From the IMG/VR virus record IMGVR_UViG_3300042386_000659, positions 1-64,000 of that record: 64,000 bases of DNA; one strand, 5' to 3'. This document shows positions 15,249-22,503 of the stretch, one piece after another (the first letter of the stretch is position 1; each line of letters begins with the position of its first letter). The stretch is from a virus. The position numbers and the translations under genes are program-made. The notes under the pieces are model-generated. The model was not told where the DNA came from. It saw only the letters and a list, made by a program, of their open reading frames with translations, and did no database searches.

Positions 15249-16373
15249 TTACCCTCTTGGTGTTTCTGTACTTGGTCCGCCATTTCTAATATAATAACTT
15301 TCTCTATTATGTTCGATGGTTTCGGGGATTGAATTGGTTTCGGTAGAATTCCACATCATTCTAGTCAATATCGAATCTTCTTGTGGTTCCTGAGCATTTT
15401 CACTATCCTCATATTCCGCTTCTTCAGATCTTTCTTCTAACATTTCTTCTGTTGGTTCGTTTTCTCTTCTAATAGCGGCACCAATCCTATCACTCAATCG
15501 TCTTTCGGGTTGTTCCGTTGGTGTTGGCTCATAAAGTCCTCCACTATTAAATAACCCACTATGTTTTAAAAGAATATCTTCTTTAGTTCTTTGGTCATCA
15601 TCTAATAGGTATCTATTTGTTTTGGCGTTTTTAGCCATAGATGTTTCACTAATTATTTTTCTTAACTCATCGTTTAATTCAGTTTGTAATGAATCAACAC
15701 GAGTATCTTTTTGATTCCAAAATGAAAACTCTTGGTCATTTTTATCCAATGAATAAAAACTGGCAACTTTGTACCCTGTCTTTTTATTAATACAATAAAT
15801 TAAAACACCTTTAGAACTATACTTAATAAAATATTCGGAATTGTTTGATTGGGTTGTGCACCATTTTGTGTTAGAACCATATTTTTTGGATGCTAAGTAT
15901 GTTAATGGTCTAAGTAATAACCACTCATCGTCTTCGTAAACTTTAATGATTTGGTTTTCCATATCCTTAGTCTCTACCTTCATGTCGGCTATACTAACCG
16001 CATTAACAATGTCCTCAAACTTTTTGTATCTACTTAAATCGTTTTGGTCAATAAGACATCTCTCATTGTAATCACAGAATTTTTTAAAATTTACCAAATC
16101 TTGAACGTTAAAAAAACTATCAACAAATTTATACAACAACATTAATTGAATCTCACTAAATTCATTCAACTTTTCTATACTAATAAATGTAAATTCCTTA
16201 GTTAGTGTCTCTTTAATTTCTTTAGTGTGTTCTTTTAAGTTTGGTGTACCCTTCATTAACTTAAGTAACAAATCAGTATACTTAGATTTTCCTTCAGGAC
16301 TAAACAATTCAAGTACAGTAACCAAATTTAAACTGTTGTCAGGATTGGTTTTTAATTCTTTAATTTTTGACAT
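15249..16373 (-). CDS. Hypothetical protein with WCT-containing domain
   Basis: The 374-residue product has a helical N-terminal half. A central domain contains YGSNTKWCTTQ (about 165-175), YSSKGVLIYCINKKTG and EFSFWNQKD. The pattern TKWCT...F..Y...G.L.Y is familiar from large-phage proteins and weakly recalls the PcfJ-type HC...Y motif at 32302-34203. The C-terminal 100 residues are acidic and low-complexity (about 285-360). Function unknown. Confidence 0.55.
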   Translation of the reverse strand: MSKIKELKTNPDNSLNLVTVLELFSPEGKSKYTDLLLKLMKGTPNLKEHTKEIKETLTKEFTFISIEKLNEFSEIQLMLLYKFVDSFFNVQDLVNFKKFCDYNERCLIDQNDLSRYKKFEDIVNAVSIADMKVETKDMENQIIKVYEDDEWLLLRPLTYLASKKYGSNTKWCTTQSNNSEYFIKYSSKGVLIYCINKKTGYKVASFYSLDKNDQEFSFWNQKDTRVDSLQTELNDELRKIISETSMAKNAKTNRYLLDDDQRTKEDILLKHSGLFNSGGLYEPTPTEQPERRLSDRIGAAIRRENEPTEEMLEERSEEAEYEDSENAQEPQEDSILTRMMWNSTETNSIPETIEHNRESYYIRNGGPSTETPRG

Positions 16374-16384
16374 TCTTTTGTTTT

Positions 16385-16669
16385 TTATTTTATATAGATA
16401 AATTCCGAGTTTTTATTTTTTCTCTTATCGATTTCATTCTGTTGCCAATTTTTAATAATCTCTTCCGCCTGTGATTTATGATGAAATGGATAAGATCCTG
16501 ATACCCACACTTTATAAGGTAAGGGAAAATAATTAGTTGTTGCCCAAACTCTTTTTTGTGCAAGATATTGGTTTTGTCCATCCGAAACCCAAATTTGAAT
16601 TCGATACTTTGGTTTTGCCTCTAACGTTAACACTCCCGATAACATTAAAAATATAATTAACTTTTTCAT
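16385..16669 (-). CDS. Small exported protein, SPOR-like
   Basis: The start at 16669 (MKKLIIFLMLSGVLTLEA) gives a clean signal peptide and lies 1 bp after the upstream stop. A longer frame would overlap that gene. The mature region YRIQIWVSDGQ...VWVSGSYPFHHKSQAEEI resembles a short SPOR-like repeat, which binds denuded peptidoglycan. The assignment is tentative, and a periplasmic location is likely. Confidence 0.5.
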   Translation of the reverse strand: MKKLIIFLMLSGVLTLEAKPKYRIQIWVSDGQNQYLAQKRVWATTNYFPLPYKVWVSGSYPFHHKSQAEEIIKNWQQNEIDKRKNKNSEFIYIK

Positions 16670-16670
16670 A

Positions 16671-16970
16671 CTAATTAAACATTTCGTTTTTACCAACTTC
16701 ACTATCTTCTTTGACCAACTTATTTATTTCACCTTCAATCTTATATTGTAATTCCGCTTCCAAACCTTTATTTTTCCAATTGGTTTCAAAATAAAATCTT
16801 GCCGTATTAAATTTTAGTTTAACTTGGTGGAGTTCAAAACCTGGAATCATAACTAAATCTTCCATTACTTTGTCTAAGTAATTGGTTACTTCTGAAATGT
16901 CAAAACCTAAACCATACCAACCTTCGGGTATGTATGGTTTATACTTTTCGTTAAATTCGTTTGCTGTCAT
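16671..16970 (-). CDS. Hypothetical protein
   Basis: The 99-residue product contains an aromatic-rich motif (YIPEGWYGLGFDI, about 13-25) and a helical C-terminus. It overlaps the upstream stop by 1 bp and precedes the exported protein. Similar short proteins occur in phages of this type, but no function is recognised. Confidence 0.55.
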   Translation of the reverse strand: MTANEFNEKYKPYIPEGWYGLGFDISEVTNYLDKVMEDLVMIPGFELHQVKLKFNTARFYFETNWKNKGLEAELQYKIEGEINKLVKEDSEVGKNEMFN

Positions 16971-17212
16971 TAGTATTTGTTTTTTAGTGATTTACCTAAA
17001 TGTGCTCGACCTTTAATTGTTCCATTAAAGTTGTCCTCTTCAATATTTCTATCAACAATTAACGAAGTACTATTAAGACTTACCATTTCTTGAAGTGTCT
17101 TCTTTGCGATTGACCCCGCATATTTTCTTTTTTGTTTGGTATTATCTGCACCTAACAATGGTGCCTCAAATTCAACCTCAACTTCCAAACTAATAGTATA
17201 TTTGAATAACAT
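16970..17212 (-). CDS. Hypothetical small protein
   Basis: The 80-residue product starts with alternating hydrophobic strands (FKYTISLEVEVEFEAP) and ends in a basic stretch. It resembles a small beta-rich domain. No motif is recognised. It is 10 bp after the HAD gene and overlaps the next gene by 1 bp. Confidence 0.55.
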   Translation of the reverse strand: MLFKYTISLEVEVEFEAPLLGADNTKQKRKYAGSIAKKTLQEMVSLNSTSLIVDRNIEEDNFNGTIKGRAHLGKSLKNKY

Positions 17213-17222
17213 AAATTATATT

Positions 17223-17699
17223 TTATAATCCTAAAACTTTTAATTGGTCGATGGTGTGTTTTGTATTAACATGATGAATACCAATACCACCCGAATCTCT
17301 CCAACCTTGGATATTATCTAACCTATCATCAATTAGAATTGATGTTGGTGTTGCAAAATCTTTCTTATGTTTTGCACTTCTAAGAATTAAATGTGTGTCA
17401 GGTAGTTCTCTTTCAACCCAATCATGTTTTGCAACTCTTGAATCGTTTTGTCTAGATGGTGCAGATAATATTTCTGGTTTATATTTTTCAATATAATTCC
17501 ATAATCTTTTACCATCTTTCATCCAACCCAATTTAATCCAGAAATCATAACCGGCTTTATTAATCGGGTCCCAAAAGTCTGTATCATTTCTATGCACACC
17601 AGGGGTTAAATCCTCACCGGTTAATTCTTTGTAACCTTTATCAAAGTCAACCAAGACTCCGTCCATGTCACAATATATCTTGTACTCTGTGTTTTTCAT
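17223..17699 (-). CDS. HAD-type 5'(3')-deoxyribonucleotidase-like
   Basis: The start at 17699 (MKNTEYKIYCDMDGVL) is chosen because a leaderless promoter ends just upstream. The 158-residue protein has HAD motif I DMDGVLVDF (about 10), motif II ILSAPS (about 81), a Lys, and the final acidic pair ILIDDRLDN (about 123). The layout matches NT5C-like nucleotidases of phages that hydrolyse (d)NMPs, probably for nucleotide pool adjustment. Substrate unproven. Confidence 0.75.
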   Translation of the reverse strand: MKNTEYKIYCDMDGVLVDFDKGYKELTGEDLTPGVHRNDTDFWDPINKAGYDFWIKLGWMKDGKRLWNYIEKYKPEILSAPSRQNDSRVAKHDWVERELPDTHLILRSAKHKKDFATPTSILIDDRLDNIQGWRDSGGIGIHHVNTKHTIDQLKVLGL

Positions 17700-17703
17700 A
17701 TAA

Positions 17704-17734
17704 CAAAGATAAATAAAATTTTTGAATATTCCAA
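17704..17734 (-). promoter_or_regulatory. Bacteroidota-type promoter, leaderless layout
   Basis: On the minus strand TTGGAATATTC (TTG at 17732-17734) lies 20 bp from TATCTTTG (17704-17711). TTAT and the ATG follow. This decides the start of the HAD nucleotidase at 17699. Confidence 0.7.
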
Positions 17735-17748
17735 AAAATAGCATAAAA

Positions 17749-17773
17749 AACCCTCACATTTTTTGTGAGGGTT
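17749..17773 (-). terminator. Intrinsic terminator
   Basis: AACCCTCAC and GTGAGGGTT enclose a T-rich loop. On the minus strand the stem is followed by TTTTTT. It ends the transcript of the 17782-18006 gene just before the next promoter. Confidence 0.75.
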
Positions 17774-17781
17774 AGAATATA

Positions 17782-18006
17782 TTAGTCCTTAGCCACAATT
17801 TGGCCAGTCCTTGCGTTGACTAAAAACAAGTTACCTTTTGCATCTTTAGCGGGATAAACGTCGATGTCACCACCACCCATTTCCTCATCTATTTCTTCTT
17901 CGTGAGCAATACTATCAGGATTTACATCCCCCATTTCTTGCTCGTTAACTATATTTGAAACAATTCTTTCAATATCAGATTGTTTTAATTTAATAATTTT
18001 TGACAT
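17782..18006 (-). CDS. Small acidic protein with head-targeting-like leader
   Basis: The 74-residue product begins MSKIIKLKQSDIERIVSNIV and continues NEQEMGD, a basic amphipathic leader with VNE|Q as a possible protease site. An acidic middle (HEEEIDEEMGGGD) and a C-terminal LFLVNARTGQIVAKD follow. A TATTTATA box lies upstream and a strong terminator downstream, so it is a single-gene transcript. It is probably a small internal head protein (inference). Confidence 0.5.
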   Translation of the reverse strand: MSKIIKLKQSDIERIVSNIVNEQEMGDVNPDSIAHEEEIDEEMGGGDIDVYPAKDAKGNLFLVNARTGQIVAKD

Positions 18007-18020
18007 AATTCTATTTTATA

Positions 18021-18028
18021 TATAAATA
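18021..18028 (-). promoter_or_regulatory. TATTTATA box, candidate late promoter
   Basis: AGTATTTATATA on the minus strand, 14 nt before the ATG of the 17782-18006 gene. Confidence 0.4.
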
Positions 18029-18059
18029 CTTGTTATTAGGTTTTATTTTTATAAATACA

Positions 18060-18599
18060 CTATAAAGACAAGAAAGTTGGAAGTTCTAAGTCCTTTTCTG
18101 AGACTCTTACAAAAAAATCACTCACCCCCCAATCAATATTCAAAGTTGGGTCATTGTATATAATTCCACCCTCACTTTCCTTATTATATGGGTTATCAAC
18201 CTTATATTGAAATATTGTGTTATCACTTAACGCAGAGAATCCGTGTGCACATCCTTTCGGTACGAACACCTGTTTGTTTAATGTTGCACCGAGCTCCACC
18301 TTAACAACTTTACCATAACTTGGGGAATCCTTTCTAATATCAACGATAACATCCAATACACGTCCATTAGTACACGTAACAAGTTTAGCTTGTTCGTACT
18401 CACCTGTTTGGAAATGAAGTCCTCTAATGGTCCCTAAATGAGAATATGACATATTATCCTGAACGAACTCAACATCGTAACCCACGTTACTATTGAAAAC
18501 CTCTTTGTTATATGGTACCGCAAAGTATCCCCTACTATCTACAAACGTATTGTAATTTATTATATAACAACCTTCTATTTCTGTTTCAGTAAATTTCAT
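18060..18599 (-). CDS. rmlC: dTDP-4-dehydrorhamnose 3,5-epimerase
   Basis: The 179-residue protein is a full-length RmlC cupin. It shows the DSRGYF start, QDNMSYSHLGTIRGLHFQ (about 47-64, with the catalytic His), LVTCTNGRVLDVIVDIRK, FVPKGCAHGFSAL (about 113) and FQYKVDNPYN. It converts dTDP-4-keto-6-deoxyglucose to the rhamnose precursor. No RmlA, B or D is seen in the window, so it may use host nucleotide sugars or serve the glycan cluster at 38-52 kb. Confidence 0.9.
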   Translation of the reverse strand: MKFTETEIEGCYIINYNTFVDSRGYFAVPYNKEVFNSNVGYDVEFVQDNMSYSHLGTIRGLHFQTGEYEQAKLVTCTNGRVLDVIVDIRKDSPSYGKVVKVELGATLNKQVFVPKGCAHGFSALSDNTIFQYKVDNPYNKESEGGIIYNDPTLNIDWGVSDFFVRVSEKDLELPTFLSL

Positions 18600-18608
18600 A
18601 AATAATTT

Positions 18609-19262
18609 TTATCCTACAACATTTTTTAATTCATCAATGTGATGATCATCAACCCCAAGTTCAGAACCAACTGGTCTATTCTTCATTGAGTTAACTATGT
18701 CTCTTAAATTATATGGTGCAAAGTCAAGATTCCCATCCATACCAACGTCCATTCTACGTCCATTACCGAACTTTTTATTGTTAGGTAGGTGACAATGTCC
18801 ATGAAGATGAATACGTCCCTTATTCAGTCCATTCCACGAAGCAATTGGATAGTGCATCAACTCAAGTGTTTCACCCAAATAATTTAATTGTAGGAACCAT
18901 TGTGATGATGCAAAATGTCTTTGACAATCCTCACGGTTCCTTTCAATATGGTGGTCATGATTACCAAAAGTTAAATGAATCTCTTTACAGATAATTCTAT
19001 TACGAAACTCTTCTATTTGTTCAAATCCACCAAACGACCAGTCACCTAAATGAATCAATACATCATCTTGACCAACACACTCGTTAATGTTATTTACAAT
19101 TGTTGCATTCATTTTATCTAGATTTGTAAAATCTCTAGTTTGTGCTTCAGGTACGGAACCATCTAACATCCTCCATTTAGTTACACCACGACATATGTTG
19201 GTGTGATTATAATGTGTGTCGGATGTTATCCAAACTTTCCTATCGTTTTCAATCTTTATCAT
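18609..19262 (-). CDS. Calcineurin-like phosphoesterase
   Basis: The 217-residue protein carries TSDTHYNHTNI (about 13), HLGDWSFGG (about 72), FGNHDHH (about 98), MHYPIAS and HLHGHCH (about 148-154), the metal ligands of the family. It resembles the phage phosphoesterases encoded in many T4-like genomes, of unknown substrate. It overlaps the tagged gene upstream by 4 bp. Distinct from the LpxH-like gene at 4505-5194. Confidence 0.8.
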   Translation of the reverse strand: MIKIENDRKVWITSDTHYNHTNICRGVTKWRMLDGSVPEAQTRDFTNLDKMNATIVNNINECVGQDDVLIHLGDWSFGGFEQIEEFRNRIICKEIHLTFGNHDHHIERNREDCQRHFASSQWFLQLNYLGETLELMHYPIASWNGLNKGRIHLHGHCHLPNNKKFGNGRRMDVGMDGNLDFAPYNLRDIVNSMKNRPVGSELGVDDHHIDELKNVVG

Positions 19263-19690
19263 CCTCTGAAAAATTTAAAATCTTTATTATTGTACCTTCT
19301 ATTTGGTGGTTCTATTCTTTCCCTTGCGGACCTAATTGCATCATCTCTTTCTCTCAAAGCTCGTTCTACTCTTGATATCGGTGGTGGAGGTGGAATAGTT
19401 CTACCCCAGTTTGGTATCCTTTGTCCATTAATTAATCCCAATGTTTGAAACCATCTTCTATGTCTCTCGTTACTTTCTCTTTCGTTTTTCGTTCTCTTAT
19501 TCTCTCTTTCTATTTTTTTCATTTCTATATTATTATCCATAAGAATAAAAAACAAAAATGGACCTAAAAATACGGAAAGAAATATGGTTGGTGTTTTGAG
19601 ATTACCTTCTTTGTAATGCCACCTTAAACAATATAATGCAGACAATGTCCAAAAAAACCCAAAGAAAAAAACAATTGGTTGAAATTTCAC
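19259..19690 (-). CDS. Membrane protein ending in an FKFFRG tag
   Basis: The 143-residue product has two N-terminal hydrophobic helices (about 5-25 and 35-53). A long Arg/Glu-rich cytoplasmic tail follows. The last residues are DFKFFRG, the same motif that begins other proteins, here at the very C-terminus. A Pro-rich patch (IPPPPPIS) lies near 100. The tail may be a coiled coil. The C-terminal tag is the notable feature. Confidence 0.6.
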   Translation of the reverse strand: MKFQPIVFFFGFFWTLSALYCLRWHYKEGNLKTPTIFLSVFLGPFLFFILMDNNIEMKKIERENKRTKNERESNERHRRWFQTLGLINGQRIPNWGRTIPPPPPISRVERALRERDDAIRSARERIEPPNRRYNNKDFKFFRG

Positions 19691-19706
19691 AAAATATATT
19701 TTATAA

Positions 19707-20207
19707 TTAACAAAAATCTGTCGCTGATGAAACTCTTAATCCGTCTACAATCTTATCATCATATTCTGATTTATCAAAGAAAGAACCCACACCTTTCTGA
19801 CGTTGTTCTTTTCGATACTCCGCATTTACAACCCAACCGTCAGGTTCACCCCATTCGAGTACCATTATGATGAACTCCTCAATATCTTGTTCTTCACCAT
19901 ATTCATTAACAACTCTACCCGAACGAATAAAATCTAATAGACTTTCTTTACTGTCGTAGTATTTGTCCTTATGGAAATTCCAACAGAATTTCCAACCCAC
20001 ACTTCGTTTACCTAAATGAATGTTTGTTCCATCGATAAACATTTCCCAAGGTGAAAACCATTCCCAATCTTTTGTTGGTGAGATATACTTCATTCCCCTT
20101 TCGAGGTTTTCTATTGACATGTCCATTGTTGTAACTTGTTGAATTAGAGTTTGTTGTCTTTTCAACATCTCTTCGTGTGTTGGTATTCTGTAGTAGTTTG
20201 TGCTCAT
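19707..20207 (-). CDS. Hypothetical protein
   Basis: The 166-residue protein has an aromatic, Trp-rich core (DWEWFSPWEMFI and GWKFCWNFHKDKYYDSKES) and an acidic helix (EYGEEQDIEEFIIMVLEWGEPDGW). Similar proteins appear in flavobacterial phages, but the function is not known to me. A host-type promoter lies upstream, with a leader of about 19 nt. Confidence 0.6.
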   Translation of the reverse strand: MSTNYYRIPTHEEMLKRQQTLIQQVTTMDMSIENLERGMKYISPTKDWEWFSPWEMFIDGTNIHLGKRSVGWKFCWNFHKDKYYDSKESLLDFIRSGRVVNEYGEEQDIEEFIIMVLEWGEPDGWVVNAEYRKEQRQKGVGSFFDKSEYDDKIVDGLRVSSATDFC

Positions 20208-20226
20208 TGTGAGTTAGTTTATAACA

Positions 20227-20256
20227 CAAAAATAAATATTATTATTGATATTCCAA
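20227..20256 (-). promoter_or_regulatory. Bacteroidota-type promoter
   Basis: On the minus strand TTGGAATATC (TTG at 20254-20256) lies 19 bp from TATTTTTG (20227-20234), reading into the 19707-20207 gene. Confidence 0.65.
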
Positions 20257-20272
20257 AATATTGCAAAAAAAA

Positions 20273-20294
20273 TCCCCCAAATTTCTTTGGGGGA
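20273..20294 (-). terminator. Intrinsic terminator
   Basis: TCCCCCAAA and TTTGGGGGA form a strong stem. On the minus strand it is followed by eight T. It ends the transcript of the 20344-21678 gene. A weaker stem (CCTTGG, 20321-20338) precedes it. Confidence 0.75.
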
Positions 20295-20320
20295 CTAACT
20301 GAAACCCTACGTAGGTCAGT

Positions 20321-20338
20321 CCTTGGAAATTACCAAGG
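20321..20338. repeat. Inverted repeat before the terminator
   Basis: CCTTGG and CCAAGG stem around GAAATTA, 6 bp beyond the stop of the 20344-21678 gene. It has no T-run of its own and may help 3' end formation. Confidence 0.4.
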
Positions 20339-20343
20339 AGAGG

Positions 20344-21678
20344 TTAATTTCTTTTTATTTGTTTCATAATGTTCGATACTAACTTAGATATGGTATCTTC
20401 ATTCATTCTTTGTGTGATATCACTTCTATCAACAACACTTCTTGATTCTAATTCCGCAGTAACATCCATTGATAAGATGTCACCCTTAACTTTATTTAAA
20501 CATTTAACTAAAGCCTCAACACATTCACTATATTGTAATGGATTACCCGCACATAAAAATGGTACAGATGATTCCGTACATGTAAAGTTTTTATCTTTTT
20601 GTCTATTATTACCAGCAATTCTCATTTGGTCTTTTAATTTCTTACCAATTAAGGTACTAAAATCAATAGTCCATTCAAATATTGAGTTACCATCAGCCTG
20701 TATTATTTCTTTACCTCTAATTGAGATACTACTTGAAACTGCAACATCTCTATCTTCAGGACGATATCCTCTCTTTGCTAATTTTAACAATGGAGTTAAT
20801 GGATTTTCTTTATAATTTAAATCCATATTTTCGGTTGGTCTTAACGCATCCCAGTTAGCACCTGGATTGTATTGACGAGGCATGTGAGTGGTTAAAATAT
20901 CAACACTTGGTGCGTCACCATATAATCTATCTTCATTCGCTTGTGCAAAATCCGCAATGCTTAAGTAGAAATCATAGTTATGTCCACCAAAATTAATTTC
21001 ACTATTACCAACTGTACTATGTGTGTCAGTTCCTGCCTTTTGTCCTTTAAACATTTGGTCAGGCATTTTTAATGGGGGGAATCCAGATTCAACTAACTTA
21101 TCGTTTACTTCTTGATTAATTAATACTTTGCTAACAATTGGATTAAACCTTCTTAATATCTTTTCTCTATCTGTCGATGGTCCAGAATCTTTAGTTTCAA
21201 AACTTAAATTGGCTTTTTGTCTAAGACCAAGTGCTTTAGGTGAGGGTTTAGCTTTACCTGGCTCAAGAGGGTCATGATGAACTTTTTTCATTTGGATGAT
21301 ATGAATTCTATCTCCCATTTCCTTTTGTGCCCATTCAAAAAACTTAGGGTTTGCTGCCTTTAATTGTTCTTCAGTAATTGGTTCTAAACCTGTTGGTATA
21401 ACTGCGGTTTTCTCACCCTGTGGGTCTTTTGTTGGGTTATAAATCCAAATATCAACCGGTGGCATATCTTCTGGTCTTGTACCAATCGGAGGTTTCTGAA
21501 AACGATAAGACTTTGTTACAGATCTTTTCTCAAATCTTTGTCTTTCTTCTCTTTCTTCAGGAGTTTCATCCCATGGATTCTTTTCTTCTCTACCTGGGTT
21601 ATATTTTGACATTTCGTCCATTTCAAGGGACGATTCGTTCAATTTAGCTAGTAAATCTTTTTTTAATATTTCTTTCAT
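20344..21678 (-). CDS. Large hypothetical virion-type protein with leader
   Basis: The 444-residue product begins MKEILKKDLLAKLNESS, with LNE|S matching the prohead-protease pattern, so it may be cleaved early. The middle is Pro- and Lys-rich, with a charged segment (EEREERQRFEKR). Its C-terminus (TISKLVSNIMKQIK) echoes the leader of the 17782-18006 gene. Cys-rich FTCTESSVPFLCAGNP lies near 365. No enzyme motif is recognised. A TATTTATA box and a terminator bracket it as a single-gene unit. Confidence 0.55.
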   Translation of the reverse strand: MKEILKKDLLAKLNESSLEMDEMSKYNPGREEKNPWDETPEEREERQRFEKRSVTKSYRFQKPPIGTRPEDMPPVDIWIYNPTKDPQGEKTAVIPTGLEPITEEQLKAANPKFFEWAQKEMGDRIHIIQMKKVHHDPLEPGKAKPSPKALGLRQKANLSFETKDSGPSTDREKILRRFNPIVSKVLINQEVNDKLVESGFPPLKMPDQMFKGQKAGTDTHSTVGNSEINFGGHNYDFYLSIADFAQANEDRLYGDAPSVDILTTHMPRQYNPGANWDALRPTENMDLNYKENPLTPLLKLAKRGYRPEDRDVAVSSSISIRGKEIIQADGNSIFEWTIDFSTLIGKKLKDQMRIAGNNRQKDKNFTCTESSVPFLCAGNPLQYSECVEALVKCLNKVKGDILSMDVTAELESRSVVDRSDITQRMNEDTISKLVSNIMKQIKRN

Positions 21679-21702
21679 TTGGTTGTAGATTTCTTATATC
21701 TA

Positions 21703-21710
21703 TATAAATA
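21703..21710 (-). promoter_or_regulatory. TATTTATA box, candidate late promoter
   Basis: AGTATTTATATAG on the minus strand, 24 nt before the ATG of the 20344-21678 gene. Confidence 0.4.
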
Positions 21711-21719
21711 CTCGGATTA

Positions 21720-22187
21720 TTACAATTGGAACCATTCTGGAGTTTCTCTACCTTTCCATTTACAAAATTCCTTTTTATCTCCAAGATAATAATTTCTATA
21801 AGATTGAATGGTGTCATCGTACACTTTATAATTATCGGGCATTGCAAGTGCTGGTGGCGTGAATTCTAAATCCTTAATTTTTGGTCTGTGATAAGCACAC
21901 CACTCAATAATATCCTGTGTTTTATGACGTTTTCCGTATCGATATGTATATTCTTGACATAGGTTGAACCCTAAGTCAACTAACCAAATATAATTCTGTA
22001 AATCCTCTCTAACCCACACAGAACAAGGATGATTCTTGTGGGATAACTTATAAGGAGCCTCTCCACCGGTTGCCCAATGTGCACCACAAAGTAATTGGGC
22101 AGTTTCTAATATCATTTTGACGACGTGTTTATCGTTATGGTATTCTGCACATTTTTTTGGGTTCCAATCTAAAAAGAAAATGTTCAT
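21720..22187 (-). CDS. Pyrimidine-dimer DNA glycosylase-like protein
   Basis: The 155-residue protein starts MNIFFLDWNPKKCAEYHND and then KHVVKMILETAQLLCGA. This is the conserved N-terminal pattern of a phage family related to T4 endonuclease V-type dimer glycosylases (annotated as pyrimidine-dimer DNA glycosylase). HPCSVWV (about 53) and QEYTYRYGKRHKTQ follow. A repair role is likely, though the catalytic step is unproven here. Confidence 0.6.
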   Translation of the reverse strand: MNIFFLDWNPKKCAEYHNDKHVVKMILETAQLLCGAHWATGGEAPYKLSHKNHPCSVWVREDLQNYIWLVDLGFNLCQEYTYRYGKRHKTQDIIEWCAYHRPKIKDLEFTPPALAMPDNYKVYDDTIQSYRNYYLGDKKEFCKWKGRETPEWFQL

Positions 22188-22188
22188 G

Positions 22189-22428
22189 TTACTTATATGA
22201 GTTGTGATAAAATTCTCTAACTTTTGAACCTAACTCCATATCGTTAGGGTAATCGCTTATATAATCCTCTGGTATCATTATGTGATTTCTACTTGATGAG
22301 TTACCTTTTCGATAACATTCAATACATAATTGTCCCGCTCCATCGACATAACCAGTTCTGAAATCCACGTGTGTTGTTATTTCTTCGTGTGTTTCTTTAC
22401 CACACAAGATACATGTTTCTTTTGGCAT
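22189..22428 (-). CDS. Zinc-binding small protein
   Basis: The 79-residue product has two Cys pairs, CILCGK (about 6) and LCIECYR (about 34), that could bind one zinc. An invariant-looking GYVDGAGQL lies between them. The C-terminus is helical. It sits 1 bp from the next gene. Probably a zinc-ribbon adaptor, function unknown. Confidence 0.6.
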   Translation of the reverse strand: MPKETCILCGKETHEEITTHVDFRTGYVDGAGQLCIECYRKGNSSSRNHIMIPEDYISDYPNDMELGSKVREFYHNSYK

Positions 22429-22503
22429 ATAATAGGTTTTAGAATACTAAAATACCGATTATATTTGATAAATCCAAGAAAATACTAATAAAATTATATA
22501 AAT

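Noticed and set aside
20369-20815. 148-codon plus-strand frame opposite the 444-residue protein
   Set aside because: It is a shadow of the minus-strand gene, which has a terminator and an upstream box fitting its direction.
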